Source of the DNA: Polymorphum gilvum SL003B-26A1
GTDB lineage: Bacteria; Pseudomonadota; Alphaproteobacteria; Rhizobiales; Stappiaceae
Assembly: GCF_000192745.1 (NCBI RefSeq)
Contig: NC_015259.1
Coordinates: 1,875,001-1,939,000, forward strand
Direction: 5' to 3'
DNA: 64,000 bases
The translations under genes and the position numbers were made by a program. Below, in pieces: positions 27,659 through 35,907 of this stretch; position 1 is the first letter of the stretch; each line of letters opens with the position of its first letter. The notes beneath the pieces are model-generated. The model was not told where the DNA came from and did no database searches. It saw nothing but the letters and a program-made list of their open reading frames with translations.

Positions 27659-28054
27659 TCAGGCGCAAGTCTGCTGCGCGGCCGGCCCGGTCATCTGAGC
27701 CGCACAGGAAGCGCCGACGACATGGCGGCGGACGCGCTCCAGCAGCACGCGCAGTTCCGCTTCGACGCGAACCGGCAGGTTCCGGCCGACCAGATGACGC
27801 GCCAGCCGGTCGACGAAGCGGTCGTAGCCGCCGGGATCGGCGCAGTAGGGTGCCAAGGTGTGGCTGATCGGCGGTCCCTCGTAGATCGGCGCGCCGCCGA
27901 ACAGAAAGACCAGAAACTCGGTGAGATCGTCGGCGGCGGTCGCGGCAGCGGCAGGCACGGTCCCCCCGCCGGCCTCCGGCATCGGTTCCGTCAGCACGGC
28001 GGCCACCGCCTGGCGAATCGCCGGCCGGCCGCCCAGTGTCAGATAGAGTGTCAT
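27659..28054 (-). CDS. Truncated-globin-like protein
   Basis: 131 residues. MTLYLTLGGRPAIRQAVAAVL is the usual opening of group 1 truncated haemoglobins (LYxxLGGxxAI), and FLVFLFGGAPIYEGPPISHTL matches the region before the haem-binding histidine, with a histidine present at ISH. The C-terminal helix is FVDRLARHLVG. Such globins bind O2 or NO in the cytoplasm. The sequence is divergent (no YF or typical B-helix tyrosine is evident), so haem binding is not certain. It is convergent with clpP. Upstream lies a CRP/FNR-like palindrome. Confidence 0.6.
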   Translation of the reverse strand: MTLYLTLGGRPAIRQAVAAVLTEPMPEAGGGTVPAAAATAADDLTEFLVFLFGGAPIYEGPPISHTLAPYCADPGGYDRFVDRLARHLVGRNLPVRVEAELRVLLERVRRHVVGASCAAQMTGPAAQQTCA

Positions 28055-28120
28055 TCCTGGCCCCTTCGGTTGAAGTGATATCCCGATGGGGGCAGCTTGG
28101 GTCACCGGCTTGCGGGCGCC

Positions 28121-28136
28121 TGTGATGTGTGTCACG
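28121..28136. promoter_or_regulatory. CRP/FNR-family-like palindrome
   Basis: TGTGA, six bases, TCACG: nine of ten bases match the CRP consensus TGTGA-N6-TCACA. It lies between the divergent globin-like and aldo/keto reductase genes, about 35 bases before the latter start. Confidence 0.4.
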
Positions 28137-28170
28137 GCTTGCCGCATTCCTGGCATGGAGATTTTTCGGG

Positions 28171-28998
28171 ATGATTTTCAGACAGATCGGCGGGTTGTCC
28201 ATTCCGGCCCTGGGCCTCGGCACATGGCCGCTGACGGGCACGCAATGTTCCGACATCGTCGCCCACGCCCTGGCCAGCGGCTGGAGGCACATCGACACGG
28301 CCCGACGCTACGAGAACGAGAAGGACGTCGGTGCCGGCATCCGGGCGGCCGGGGTGGCGCGCGATGCGTTTCACCTCACCACCAAGGTGTGGTGGGACAG
28401 CCTGCGCCACGACGACCTGATCCGTTCGGCGGCGGCCAGCCTAGAGGACCTTGGGGTCGAGCAGGTCGACCTGCTGCTGATCCACTGGCCCAACCCGGAA
28501 ATCCCGCTTGCCGACTCGATCGCGGCGCTGCTGGAGACGAAGGCGCGCGGCTGGACCCGCGCCGTCGGCGTCTCGAACTTCCCGTCGGCGCTGATGGCCG
28601 AGGCGCAGGCACTGGCCGGCGGCCAACTGGTGACCAACCAGGTCGAGTACCATCCATTCCTCAGCCAGAAGGCGGTGCTTGCGGCCTGCGAACGGCTCGA
28701 TATGACCCTGACGGCCTATGCGCCGATCGCGCGCGGACAGGTCAACGACAGCGCGGTGATCCGGCGGATCGCCGACCGCCATGGCAAGACGCCGGTGCAG
28801 GTGACGCTGCGCTGGCTGGTGCAGCAGGAGCGGGTCATCGCCATTCCGAAGACCGCCAATCCCGACCGGCTGGCGGCCAACGCGGCGATCTTCGACTTCG
28901 AACTGGGCGCCGAGGAAATGGCGGAGATTTCCGCGCTCGGCTCGCCCCGGGGGCGGACGATCAACCTGGACTGGGCGCCGGACTGGGACACGGAGTAG
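28171..28998 (+). CDS. Aldo/keto reductase
   Basis: 275 residues with a TIM-barrel AKR fold. The catalytic tetrad is visible: Asp in HIDTARRYENE, Tyr in the same segment, Lys in LTTKVWW and His in LLIHWP. The C-terminal IPKTANPDRLAAN forms the NADPH site. It resembles the 2,5-diketo-D-gluconate reductase group (DkgA/DkgB), which also reduces methylglyoxal and other aldehydes. The substrate is uncertain. The ATG at 28171 gives the usual short N-terminus (MIFRQIGGLSIPALGLGTW). The gene is divergent from the globin-like gene. Confidence 0.9.
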   Translation: MIFRQIGGLSIPALGLGTWPLTGTQCSDIVAHALASGWRHIDTARRYENEKDVGAGIRAAGVARDAFHLTTKVWWDSLRHDDLIRSAAASLEDLGVEQVDLLLIHWPNPEIPLADSIAALLETKARGWTRAVGVSNFPSALMAEAQALAGGQLVTNQVEYHPFLSQKAVLAACERLDMTLTAYAPIARGQVNDSAVIRRIADRHGKTPVQVTLRWLVQQERVIAIPKTANPDRLAANAAIFDFELGAEEMAEISALGSPRGRTINLDWAPDWDTE

Positions 28999-29008
28999 GG
29001 AGGGGGGC

Positions 29009-29614
29009 TCAGCCCCGGGTCCAGGTCTGCCGCGCCTCGAGCCAGGCGCGGCAGCGGCCTTCGGGATCGGCGGCGGCCAGCACGTCGGTAATCACGCACA
29101 GGCTGTCGGCGCCGGCGGCATAAACCGCAGGCGCCCGCTCCAGCGTCAGGCCGCCGATGGCGACCAGCGGGCAGGCGATGCGCGCCTTCCAGGCGCCGAT
29201 GCGGGCGAGTCCCTGCGGCGCGAAGTCGACCTTCTTGCCGCCCGGCTCGTAGATCGGGCCGAGGGCGACATAGTCGGGATCGAAGCCGAGGGCGCGGTCG
29301 AGTTCTGCCTCGGTATGGGTCGAGATGCCGAGGCGCAGGCCGGCCCGGCGGATCGCGGCGAGGTCGGCGCCGTCGAGATCCTCCTGGCCGAGATGGATCC
29401 AGGCCGCGCCCGCGTCGATGGCGGTGCGCCAGTGGTCGTTGATCACCAACTGGCAGCCGAAGGTGCTGGCGAGCGTGAGCGAGGCCCGCACCTCGGCCTC
29501 GATCTCGGCCGGGGTCTTGTCCTTCAGGCGCAGCTGCGCCAGCTTCAGACCGGCCGGCAGCAGGCGCACGAGCCATTCGGCGCTGTCGACGATAAGATAG
29601 AATCGGTCGAGCAT
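29009..29614 (-). CDS. thiE: Thiamine-phosphate synthase
   Basis: 201 residues with a TIM barrel. ThiE joins hydroxymethylpyrimidine diphosphate to thiazole phosphate to give thiamine phosphate. Family segments are LAQLRLKDK (pyrophosphate site), CQLVINDHWRTAIDAGAAWIHLGQEDL, GISTHTEAELDRAL, and DYVALGPIYEPGGKK with the product-binding loop. The C-terminal GGLTLERAPAVYAAGADSLCVI is typical. No other thiamine gene is near. It is convergent with the aldo/keto reductase and divergent from the YdcF gene 50 bases away. Confidence 0.92.
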   Translation of the reverse strand: MLDRFYLIVDSAEWLVRLLPAGLKLAQLRLKDKTPAEIEAEVRASLTLASTFGCQLVINDHWRTAIDAGAAWIHLGQEDLDGADLAAIRRAGLRLGISTHTEAELDRALGFDPDYVALGPIYEPGGKKVDFAPQGLARIGAWKARIACPLVAIGGLTLERAPAVYAAGADSLCVITDVLAAADPEGRCRAWLEARQTWTRG

Positions 29615-29664
29615 GACGACGTCCTCATCGTTACGGGGCGGGGATAGCAGATCGGCACGGGTCC

Positions 29665-30462
29665 ATGTTCTTTTATCTGTCCAAGATCGTCTTTTTCGTC
29701 ATTCGGCCGTCGAACTTCGTCTTCCTGTTGATCGCGGCAGGCCTCGTTCTGGCGTTCGGCCGATTCCGGCGCATCGGTCTGGTGCTGGCGTCCGCCGGCG
29801 GGCTGCTGCTCGGCGTCGCCGGGCTGTCGCCGCTGGCCAACCTCTTGATGGTGCCGCTGGAAGACCGGTTTCCGGCGCCCTCGACGCTGCCCGAAACGGT
29901 CGACGGCATCCTCGTGCTCGGCGGAGCGATCGACACCGTGGTGACCGGCAAGCGCCCCTTTCCCGGGCTGACCACGGCCGGCGAGCGGGTGGCGGTGATC
30001 CCCGGACTCGCCCGCCGCTATCCGCAGGCGCTGATCGTGCATTCGGGCGGCAGCGGGCTGCTGTTCGGCAATTCGAGCACCGAGGCCGAGGGGGCGGCGC
30101 AGCTGTTCGAGAGCTTCGGCCTTGCCCCGGACCGGCTCGTTCTGGAGGATCGGTCGCTGAACACCTGGCAGAACGCGGTCTACACCAAGGCGCTGGTCGA
30201 GCCGCGCGCAGGCCAGACCTGGCTGCTGGTGACCTCGGCGATGCACATGCCGCGCGCGGTCGGTGTCTTCCGCAAGGCAGGCTGGACCGGCGTCGTGCCC
30301 TATCCGGTCGACTGGCGCACGCGCGGGCCCGAAGACCGCCTTCGGGTGTTCGGCGCCGTCTCCGACGGGCTGACGCGGCTCGACATCGCGTTCCGGGAAT
30401 GGGTCGGGCTCGTCGCCTACCGGGCGAGTGGGCGCACCGACGCGCTGTTGCCGGCGCCCTGA
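29665..30462 (+). CDS. YdcF/ElyC-family membrane protein (DUF218)
   Basis: 265 residues. Two N-terminal membrane helices (about residues 5-55) are followed by a DUF218 domain: GILVLGGAIDTVVT, LIVHSGGSG, LEDRSLNTWQNA and LLVTSAMHMPRAVGVFRKAGW. Relatives such as ElyC influence envelope and lipid-II-carrier metabolism, while YdcF binds S-adenosylmethionine; the exact reaction is unsettled. A strong terminator follows, separating it from the adenylate cyclase gene. Confidence 0.88.
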   Translation: MFFYLSKIVFFVIRPSNFVFLLIAAGLVLAFGRFRRIGLVLASAGGLLLGVAGLSPLANLLMVPLEDRFPAPSTLPETVDGILVLGGAIDTVVTGKRPFPGLTTAGERVAVIPGLARRYPQALIVHSGGSGLLFGNSSTEAEGAAQLFESFGLAPDRLVLEDRSLNTWQNAVYTKALVEPRAGQTWLLVTSAMHMPRAVGVFRKAGWTGVVPYPVDWRTRGPEDRLRVFGAVSDGLTRLDIAFREWVGLVAYRASGRTDALLPAP

Positions 30463-30485
30463 TCCGGCCGCACGCCTACTGCGGG

Positions 30486-30516
30486 GGCGGAGCAATTGAA
30501 CGGCTCCGCCTTTTTT
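30486..30516 (+). terminator. Rho-independent terminator after the YdcF gene
   Basis: Eight-base arms GGCGGAGC/GCTCCGCC with a nine-base loop, followed by six Ts. Confidence 0.88.
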
Positions 30517-30576
30517 CCGGGCCTCCGGGGCCCTATCTTGTCGACGAGACACACGGTCGGCGAAGGAAGCGAACCC

Positions 30577-31818
30577 ATGTCCCTCGAAGCTCCCCTGATC
30601 GCGGCGGACGTGATGCAATGGCTGCATGGCGAGGCGGTCGGCATCAGCGACACGCTCGTCATCGTCGAGGAACTCGGCGAACGGCTGCGCCGGGCCAAGG
30701 TTCCGGTCGACCGGATCACGATCGGGATCGTGCTGCTGCATCCCAACGTGCGTGCAGAAAACGCGATCTGGACCAGCGACGGAACGCGGGAACTGCGGCG
30801 CTACCTGGAATCGCAGGATCTGGAGGCGTCCTACGACAACAGCCCGCTGAAGGTGGTCTACATGGAAGGGCGGGCCGTACGCTGTGCCATCCCGCCGGTG
30901 GCGAATGGTTGGGAATACGGCATCATCCCGGACCTCCGGGCGGACGGCTACACCGACTACATCGCGCTGCCGATGCCCTTCGCCGGCGACACCAAGAAGG
31001 CCCTGACGCTGGCGACCCGCGCGCCCACAGGCTTTACCGCCGCGCATGTCGGCGTGTTCGAATCGATCGCCCATCCGCTCGGCATCGTCTGCGAGCTGAA
31101 CACCCTGCGCCGGACGGCGGAGACGCTGCTCAACACCTATGTCGGTCCACGCGCGGGCTCGCGGGTGCTCAACGGCACGATCAAGCGCGGCGAGGGCGAG
31201 TGGATCTCGGCGGTGGTCGGCTTCGCGGACCTGCGCGGCTTCACGCGGCTTTCCAACCGGCTGCCGGCCGATACGCTGATCCGGCTGCTGAACACCTATT
31301 TCGGCGTCATGGCCGAGGCGGTGGAAAGCCACGGCGGCGAGATCCTGAAGTTCATCGGCGACGAGGTGATGTCGATCTTTCCCTACGAGAACGATGCCGA
31401 GGCCGTCGATGCGGCCAAGCGCGCGCTGCTGGCCGCGCGCGAGGCGGTGAAGCGCATCGCCGGCGTCAACGCCAGTTGCTGCGAGGAGACGCCGCAGATC
31501 CGCGTCGGCATTGCCCTGCACGCGGGCGACGTGTTCTTCGGCAACGTCGGCAGCGAGACGCGGCTCGACTTCACGGTCGTCGGCCCGGTGGTGAACCTTG
31601 CCGCCCGGATAGCCGGCCTGGCCAAGGACCTGGACACGGAGATCCTGGTCTCCGATACGATCGCCGACATCATGGGCTGCCGCTCCGGGCTCTACGGCAG
31701 CTATCAGGTGAAGGGATTCGACGAGCCGGTGTCGGTGTTCTCGCCCTCCGCCGCGGCCATCGACAACGCGACCTGGTGTCCCGAGAGCACGGCGCGTCTG
31801 GCCCTCGAAAAGAACTGA
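30577..31818 (+). CDS. Class III adenylate/guanylate cyclase
   Basis: 413 residues from the ATG at 30577, which follows AAGGA. The N-terminal 190 residues form a GAF-like sensory region of a type found in rhizobial cyclases (WEYGIIPDLRADGYTDYIALP). The catalytic domain begins near 205, with metal-binding Asp218 (VVGFADLRGFT) and Asp262 (KFIGDEVMSIF) and the transition-state Asn/Arg in TVVGPVVNLAARI. It is predicted to make cyclic AMP; the base-selecting residues were not resolved. The last 115 bases overlap the DUF599 gene on the other strand. Confidence 0.88.
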   Translation: MSLEAPLIAADVMQWLHGEAVGISDTLVIVEELGERLRRAKVPVDRITIGIVLLHPNVRAENAIWTSDGTRELRRYLESQDLEASYDNSPLKVVYMEGRAVRCAIPPVANGWEYGIIPDLRADGYTDYIALPMPFAGDTKKALTLATRAPTGFTAAHVGVFESIAHPLGIVCELNTLRRTAETLLNTYVGPRAGSRVLNGTIKRGEGEWISAVVGFADLRGFTRLSNRLPADTLIRLLNTYFGVMAEAVESHGGEILKFIGDEVMSIFPYENDAEAVDAAKRALLAAREAVKRIAGVNASCCEETPQIRVGIALHAGDVFFGNVGSETRLDFTVVGPVVNLAARIAGLAKDLDTEILVSDTIADIMGCRSGLYGSYQVKGFDEPVSVFSPSAAAIDNATWCPESTARLALEKN

Positions 31819-32459
31819 CGACGCAAGAGCACGACCAGGACCGCGAGCGTCGTGACGGCGAAGACCGCCGGGCCGGCGAACCAGCCGAGGAAGCCGATCG
31901 AGAAGAAGAACGCCCGCTGGCCGCGGTTGAAATGGCGGCCGGCCAGGGTGTTGAGTTCGGCCGCCTGTTCGGCGATGCGGCGCATGTCGGCATGCCGGCC
32001 GCCGCTCGCTTCGGGCACGGCGCCCATGACGATGCTGGCGTAGTTGAACAGCCGGTAGGCCCAGCCGAACTTGAAGAAGGCATAGGCGAAGATCAGCATC
32101 AGGCCGAGCACCTTGATTTCCCACAGTGCGCGGCTCGACTCGACCGGCACCGACAGGTCGCCCGCGATCTCGACGATGCGGTCTGCGGCGTCGAGCAGGG
32201 CGAAGGAACCGCCGATCGCCAGCAACGCGGTCGAGGCGAAGAAGCCGGTGCCCTGCTGGAGGCCGGACAGGATCGCGGTGTCCATGATCCGCACCGAGCG
32301 TCCCGCCATGGTGATCATCCAGGCGCGCCGGTAGGCCTCCATGGCATGGGACAGGGTCCTGTCGCGCAAGGGGCTCAGCTCAACCAGGACGTTGAAGCCG
32401 AACCAGGCGAGGAGAAACCAGCCGACAGCGATCAGGTCATGGGCGGAGAGGGCGGTCAT
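31704..32459 (-). CDS. DUF599 membrane protein
   Basis: 251 residues with about five hydrophobic segments. AHDLIAVGWFLLAWFGFNVLVE opens the protein and AMEAYRRAWMITMAGRSVRIMDTAIL follows, both typical of DUF599. Central LWEIKVLGLMLIFAYAFFKFGWAYRLFNYASIVMG and later RGQRAFFFSIGFLGWF also fit. The function is unknown. The C-terminal 38 codons (about 31704-31818) run antisense over the end of the adenylate cyclase gene; the family core ends before this, so the tail may be a late extension. Confidence 0.85.
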   Translation of the reverse strand: MTALSAHDLIAVGWFLLAWFGFNVLVELSPLRDRTLSHAMEAYRRAWMITMAGRSVRIMDTAILSGLQQGTGFFASTALLAIGGSFALLDAADRIVEIAGDLSVPVESSRALWEIKVLGLMLIFAYAFFKFGWAYRLFNYASIVMGAVPEASGGRHADMRRIAEQAAELNTLAGRHFNRGQRAFFFSIGFLGWFAGPAVFAVTTLAVLVVLLRRQFFSRARRAVLSGHQVALSMAAAEGENTDTGSSNPFT

Positions 32460-32659
32460 GAAAGGAACTCAACCGTTGCCAATGTGTTACCCCGATCGGA
32501 GGGCGCATCCGAGCTGCTCACGATTTCAAGGGCTTGCACAAGAAAGCCTAAGCCCATGATACCATACTGTCATTTCCAGAATTGCATAGCCAGCGTAGCT
32601 GATGCGCTTTTTTTGCACTTGCGAAGAAATTAGGGAGACGTTAATTCATATGCCGCAAA

Positions 32660-32695
32660 GGCGCCACATTCGACCGCTCGCGGTCGTGCGGCGCC
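32660..32695 (+). other. Leader hairpin before a 44-residue membrane protein
   Basis: GGCGCC arms (32660-32665 and 32690-32695) enclose an inner CGACCG/CGGTCG stem. The hairpin ends 14 bases before the AAGGG ribosome site of the small gene. The rest of the 256-base stretch from 32460 is less G+C-rich and holds a run of seven Ts but no other gene. Confidence 0.4.
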
Positions 32696-32715
32696 TGCCA
32701 GTCACAAGGGTTTTC

Positions 32716-32850
32716 ATGGACGAAAACGTGCAGAAGTCCTGCTGGGGCGTCACCGTGTGGACGGTGATCGTGCTCGGGGGCATGTTCGCTCTGATCATGC
32801 TGTTTGGCGACGCCGAAGGCGCCAGGCAGGCCGTGGCGGTCGCTCACTGA
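32716..32850 (+). CDS. Small single-helix membrane protein
   Basis: 44 residues: a short charged N-terminus (MDENVQKSCWG), one membrane helix (VTVWTVIVLGGMFALIMLF), and a short tail. The ATG at 32716 has AAGGG five bases upstream; starts at 32602 and 32650 would add an arginine-rich leader with weaker ribosome sites. A textbook terminator follows the stop, which supports a real short transcript. No family is recognised. Confidence 0.55.
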   Translation: MDENVQKSCWGVTVWTVIVLGGMFALIMLFGDAEGARQAVAVAH

Positions 32851-32877
32851 GCGGCGGCGGAATCGGGCCGGAATTCA

Positions 32878-32905
32878 GGGCGCGGACCAGGTCCGCGCCC
32901 TTTTT
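32878..32905 (+). terminator. Rho-independent terminator
   Basis: Ten-base arms GGGCGCGGAC/GTCCGCGCCC, three-base loop, five Ts, 27 bases after the small gene. Confidence 0.88.
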
Positions 32906-32920
32906 CGTGGCCGGACCGGA

Positions 32921-33481
32921 CTAATCCCCGCTTGGCCGCGACGGCGGGTCTGCGGAAATCCGACGGCGGGGGCCGATGTGGCGGTGCAGTTCCATCTGGC
33001 GCACGACCGTCTTTCCGCCCGGCCGGCTGACCAGGAAGCCGGCATAGGCGGCGTTGGCGACGTCGAACAGCACCAGCGTCGCCGGGCCCGAAGCCGGCCA
33101 GTCGATCTCAGCGCCCCAGGTGTCGACTTCCTCCAGGCGGGTCTTGCCGGCCAGGGCGAGCAGGTCGTCGCGGTGGATAACCACGCCGGCACGCGGGGTC
33201 CAGTCGATCGAGGCGAGGCCGTCGGGGCGGCGGAAAAGCGCGAGGCGGGTGCCGGCAATGTCGAGCGTCAGCACGGTCGCGTCGTCGGACAGGTGCAGAG
33301 TGAGGTCGGCCGTGCCGAGATCCTGCGGCAGGGGGACAACCGTACCGTCGGCGCCGGCGACGAAGCCGCCGGTGTTGACGATCCGGTGCGGGCCGAGGTC
33401 GAGGCACAGGCCGGGACCCGCCGCCAGAAGGACGGCGGCGACAAGGCCTGCTCGGAGGGCTCGGATCGTCCAGGGACGCAT
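32921..33481 (-). CDS. Putative secreted protein of unknown function
   Basis: 186 residues from the ATG opening MRPWTIRALRAGLVAAVLLAAG, a clear signal peptide (cleavage near residue 27). The mature part is about 160 residues and beta-rich (TADLTLHLSDDATVLTLDIAGTRLALF), without cysteines. No family is recognised. It is convergent with the small membrane-protein gene and divergent from the DUF1489 gene. An upstream ATG at 33505 is possible but less consistent with a signal peptide. Confidence 0.65.
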   Translation of the reverse strand: MRPWTIRALRAGLVAAVLLAAGPGLCLDLGPHRIVNTGGFVAGADGTVVPLPQDLGTADLTLHLSDDATVLTLDIAGTRLALFRRPDGLASIDWTPRAGVVIHRDDLLALAGKTRLEEVDTWGAEIDWPASGPATLVLFDVANAAYAGFLVSRPGGKTVVRQMELHRHIGPRRRISADPPSRPSGD

Positions 33482-33626
33482 GGGTCGTGTCCGGCGTTGC
33501 GGCAAGATATCCCTCTATCCTGACGGAAACTCGTTTCGGATTCCTTGTGCCTATCCCCGACCAAGGCCTGTGAAAAAAGCCGCGGGCGCGCTTTGACGGC
33601 GCGCCGATCCTTGCTAGGGGAAGGGC

Positions 33627-34061
33627 ATGGCTCTCCATCTGGTCAAACTCTGCGTGGGCGCGGATAGCGTCGAAAGCCTCCAGGCCTGGATCGACTTCCG
33701 GATGGGGGAAAGGCGTGCGGCGGGCGAGCCGGCGGAACAGGTGCACACCACGCGGATGAACCCGACGCGGCGCGAGGAGTTGCTCGACGGCGGTTCTCTG
33801 TACTGGGTGATCAAGGGATTCATCCAGGTTCGTCAACACCTTGTCGACATCCGTCCGTTCACCGACAAGGCCGGCATCAAGCGCTGCGACCTGGTGCTGG
33901 AACCGCGCCTGATCCTGACCCAGATGCAGCCGCGGCGGGCGTTCCAGGGCTGGCGCTACCTCAAGCCGACCGAGGCGCCCGCGGATATCGCGACCGGACG
34001 CGGCCACGCCGACATGCCCGAAGGCATGCGCCGGGAGCTGTCCGAACTCTGTCTCATCTGA
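33627..34061 (+). CDS. DUF1489-family protein
   Basis: 144 residues, the family length. MALHLVKLCVGADSVESLQAWI, the central HTTRMNPTRREELLDGGSLYWVIKGFIQVRQ, and CDLVLEPRLILTQMQPRRAFQGWRYL are the conserved blocks of this alphaproteobacterial family. No function is established. The gene is single and is convergent with panC across a short repeat region. Confidence 0.9.
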   Translation: MALHLVKLCVGADSVESLQAWIDFRMGERRAAGEPAEQVHTTRMNPTRREELLDGGSLYWVIKGFIQVRQHLVDIRPFTDKAGIKRCDLVLEPRLILTQMQPRRAFQGWRYLKPTEAPADIATGRGHADMPEGMRRELSELCLI

Positions 34062-34127
34062 CGCCGGAAACCGGCCGGAGAGGCGCCGGAAACCGGCCTG
34101 AGACCAGCCGAAGGCTGGCGAAGATTG
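34062..34127. repeat. Three degenerate 22-bp units between DUF1489 and panC
   Basis: CGCCGGAAACCGGCC occurs at 34062 and exactly again at 34084; a third related unit starts at 34106 (AGCCGAAGGCT). Each unit can fold into a small hairpin, so the array may act as a two-way stop. Confidence 0.5.
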
Positions 34128-34143
34128 GCGGAGACTGGTGACC

Positions 34144-35004
34144 CTAGGCCGGAATGTTGTCGATCAGCCGCGTCTGGCCGAGCCAGGCGGCGACCAGCAG
34201 GCGGCGGGGGCGGTCGGAGGCCGCCTCGAGCGGGGCGAGCGTGGCCGCATCGCGCAAGGCGAGGTAGTCGACCCGGAAGCCGGCCTGCTCCAGACGGCGG
34301 CAGCCGTCGTCCAGCGCGGCCAGATCGCCCGGATCGGCGGCCAGGCGGGCGGCGGTGTCGGCGAGGGTGGCGTAGAGGGTCGCCGCGGTTCGGCGGGCCT
34401 GGGGATCGAGATAGGCGTTGCGGGACGACATGGCGAGGCCGTCGGTCTCGCGCAGGGTCGGCGCGCCGACGATCTCGACGGGCATGTTGAGGTCGCGCAC
34501 GAGCTGCCGGATCACCAGGAGTTGCTGATAATCCTTCTCGCCGAAGACGGCGACGTCGGGCAGGACGGCGAGCAGAAGCTTGGCGACGACGACGGCGACC
34601 CCGGAGAAGAAGTGCGGCCGGAAGTCGGTCTCCAGGCCGAGGGCGGGGCCGCCGAGACTGACGGCGGTGCAGAAGCCGTCCGGATACATCTCGCGGGCGC
34701 TGGGAGCGAAGACGTGACCGACGCCGAAGGCGGCGAGCTTGTCCACGTCGCTCGCCTCGGTGCGCGGATAGGCGTCGAAATCCTCGTGCGGTGCGAACTG
34801 GGTCGGGTTGACGAAGATCGACACGACGACGGCGTCGGCGAGCGCGAAGCCCTTGCGCACCAGCGACAGATGCCCCTCGTGCAGGGCACCCATGGTCGGC
34901 ACCAGGGCGATGCGCCGGCCGCCGGTACGCTCGGCGGCAAGGGCGCGGCGCAGGTCGGCGACGGTGCGGTGGATCTGGGGCCCTGTCGTGCCTCTCTCGG
35001 TCAT
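34144..35004 (-). CDS. panC: Pantoate--beta-alanine ligase
   Basis: 286 residues. PanC condenses pantoate and beta-alanine with ATP in coenzyme A synthesis. The HIGH-like motif lies in LVPTMGALHEGHLSLVR. The pantoate and ATP sites are seen in VSIFVNPTQF, VAVFGEKDYQQLLVIRQLV and GAPTLRETDGLAMSSRNAYL (KMSKS-like SSRN). The length is normal. panB is not adjacent in the window. The gene is divergent from the VWA gene across 174 bases. Confidence 0.95.
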   Translation of the reverse strand: MTERGTTGPQIHRTVADLRRALAAERTGGRRIALVPTMGALHEGHLSLVRKGFALADAVVVSIFVNPTQFAPHEDFDAYPRTEASDVDKLAAFGVGHVFAPSAREMYPDGFCTAVSLGGPALGLETDFRPHFFSGVAVVVAKLLLAVLPDVAVFGEKDYQQLLVIRQLVRDLNMPVEIVGAPTLRETDGLAMSSRNAYLDPQARRTAATLYATLADTAARLAADPGDLAALDDGCRRLEQAGFRVDYLALRDAATLAPLEAASDRPRRLLVAAWLGQTRLIDNIPA

Positions 35005-35178
35005 TGCGGTCCTCCCCCGGACGCGGCTGCGGCGGCCGCGTCGTTGTGCGGTGCGATGTCTAGCAGATCTCCGCCGCTTTGACAGCCGGGGCGGCCAAAT
35101 GGCATTTCGCCTTGTTTCGTCGGCTGCGCACCCCACACTATGGGCAACGATTCCAGAATGGCGAGACCCAGAGGAGCG

Positions 35179-35904
35179 ATGTCGAACGCCAGCCGAACGC
35201 CTGACAAGACCGATCCCCGCGCGGTCGCGGACGTGCCGTCCAGCCGGACGGAGATCGATGCCTTCCTGTCCACGGCCAGGGCCGTGCAGCCGGCGGGCGG
35301 GCGCGGACGTCTGATCTTTGCGCTCGACGCAACCATGAGCCGGCAGCCGACCTGGGACCGCGCCTGTGCCCTGCAGGCGGACATGTTCGAGGAGGCCGGC
35401 CGGATCGGCGGGCTCGACGTCAAGCTGGTGTATTTCCGGGGCTTCGGCGAGTGCCGGGCGTCGAAATGGGTCGGCGACGCGCGCCGTCTGGCCGAGTTGA
35501 TGACCCGCATCGACTGCCGGGGCGGCCATACGCAGATTCGCAAGGTGCTGTCCTGCGCCATCGAGGAGACCCGCAAGCAGAAGGTCCAGGCGCTCGTCTA
35601 TGTCGGCGACTGCATGGAGGAGAACGTCGACGAGCTGTGTGCGCGGGCAGGCGAACTAGGGCTGCTCGGCGTGCCGGCGTTCCTGTTCCAGGAGGGCGGG
35701 GACCGGGACGCGGAAGCGGCCTTCCGGGAGATCGCCCGGCTGACCAAGGGCGCCTATTGTCCGTTCAATTCGGCATCGGCGAAGGAACTCGGCGACCTGC
35801 TCAAGGCGGTGGCCGCCTATGCGGCCGGCGGGCGGGCGGCGCTGGCGGCGCTTGAGAAACGGGGTGGCGCCGGCGCGCGGCCGCTGATCGAGCAGATGAA
35901 GTAA
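35179..35904 (+). CDS. VWA-domain protein
   Basis: 241 residues from the ATG at 35179, immediately after GAGGAGCG. The core has LIFALDATMSRQPTWDRAC, a MIDAS-like DxTxS in place of the usual DxSxS, then LDVKLVYFRGFGECRASKWV and QALVYVGDCMEENVDEL. No signal peptide or membrane helix is seen, so it is cytoplasmic. The next gene, three bases on, encodes a DnaJ-domain membrane protein. This pairing is conserved in alphaproteobacteria as far as I recall, but no function is established. Confidence 0.8.
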   Translation: MSNASRTPDKTDPRAVADVPSSRTEIDAFLSTARAVQPAGGRGRLIFALDATMSRQPTWDRACALQADMFEEAGRIGGLDVKLVYFRGFGECRASKWVGDARRLAELMTRIDCRGGHTQIRKVLSCAIEETRKQKVQALVYVGDCMEENVDELCARAGELGLLGVPAFLFQEGGDRDAEAAFREIARLTKGAYCPFNSASAKELGDLLKAVAAYAAGGRAALAALEKRGGAGARPLIEQMK

Positions 35905-35907
35905 CCG

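Noticed and set aside
30496-30576. An upstream ATG for the adenylate cyclase
   Set aside because: It lies in the loop of the YdcF terminator. The ATG at 30577 has its own ribosome site.
29545-32124. An 859-codon open frame on the minus strand
   Set aside because: It crosses the YdcF and adenylate cyclase genes in antisense. Both of those have clear families and a terminator between them.
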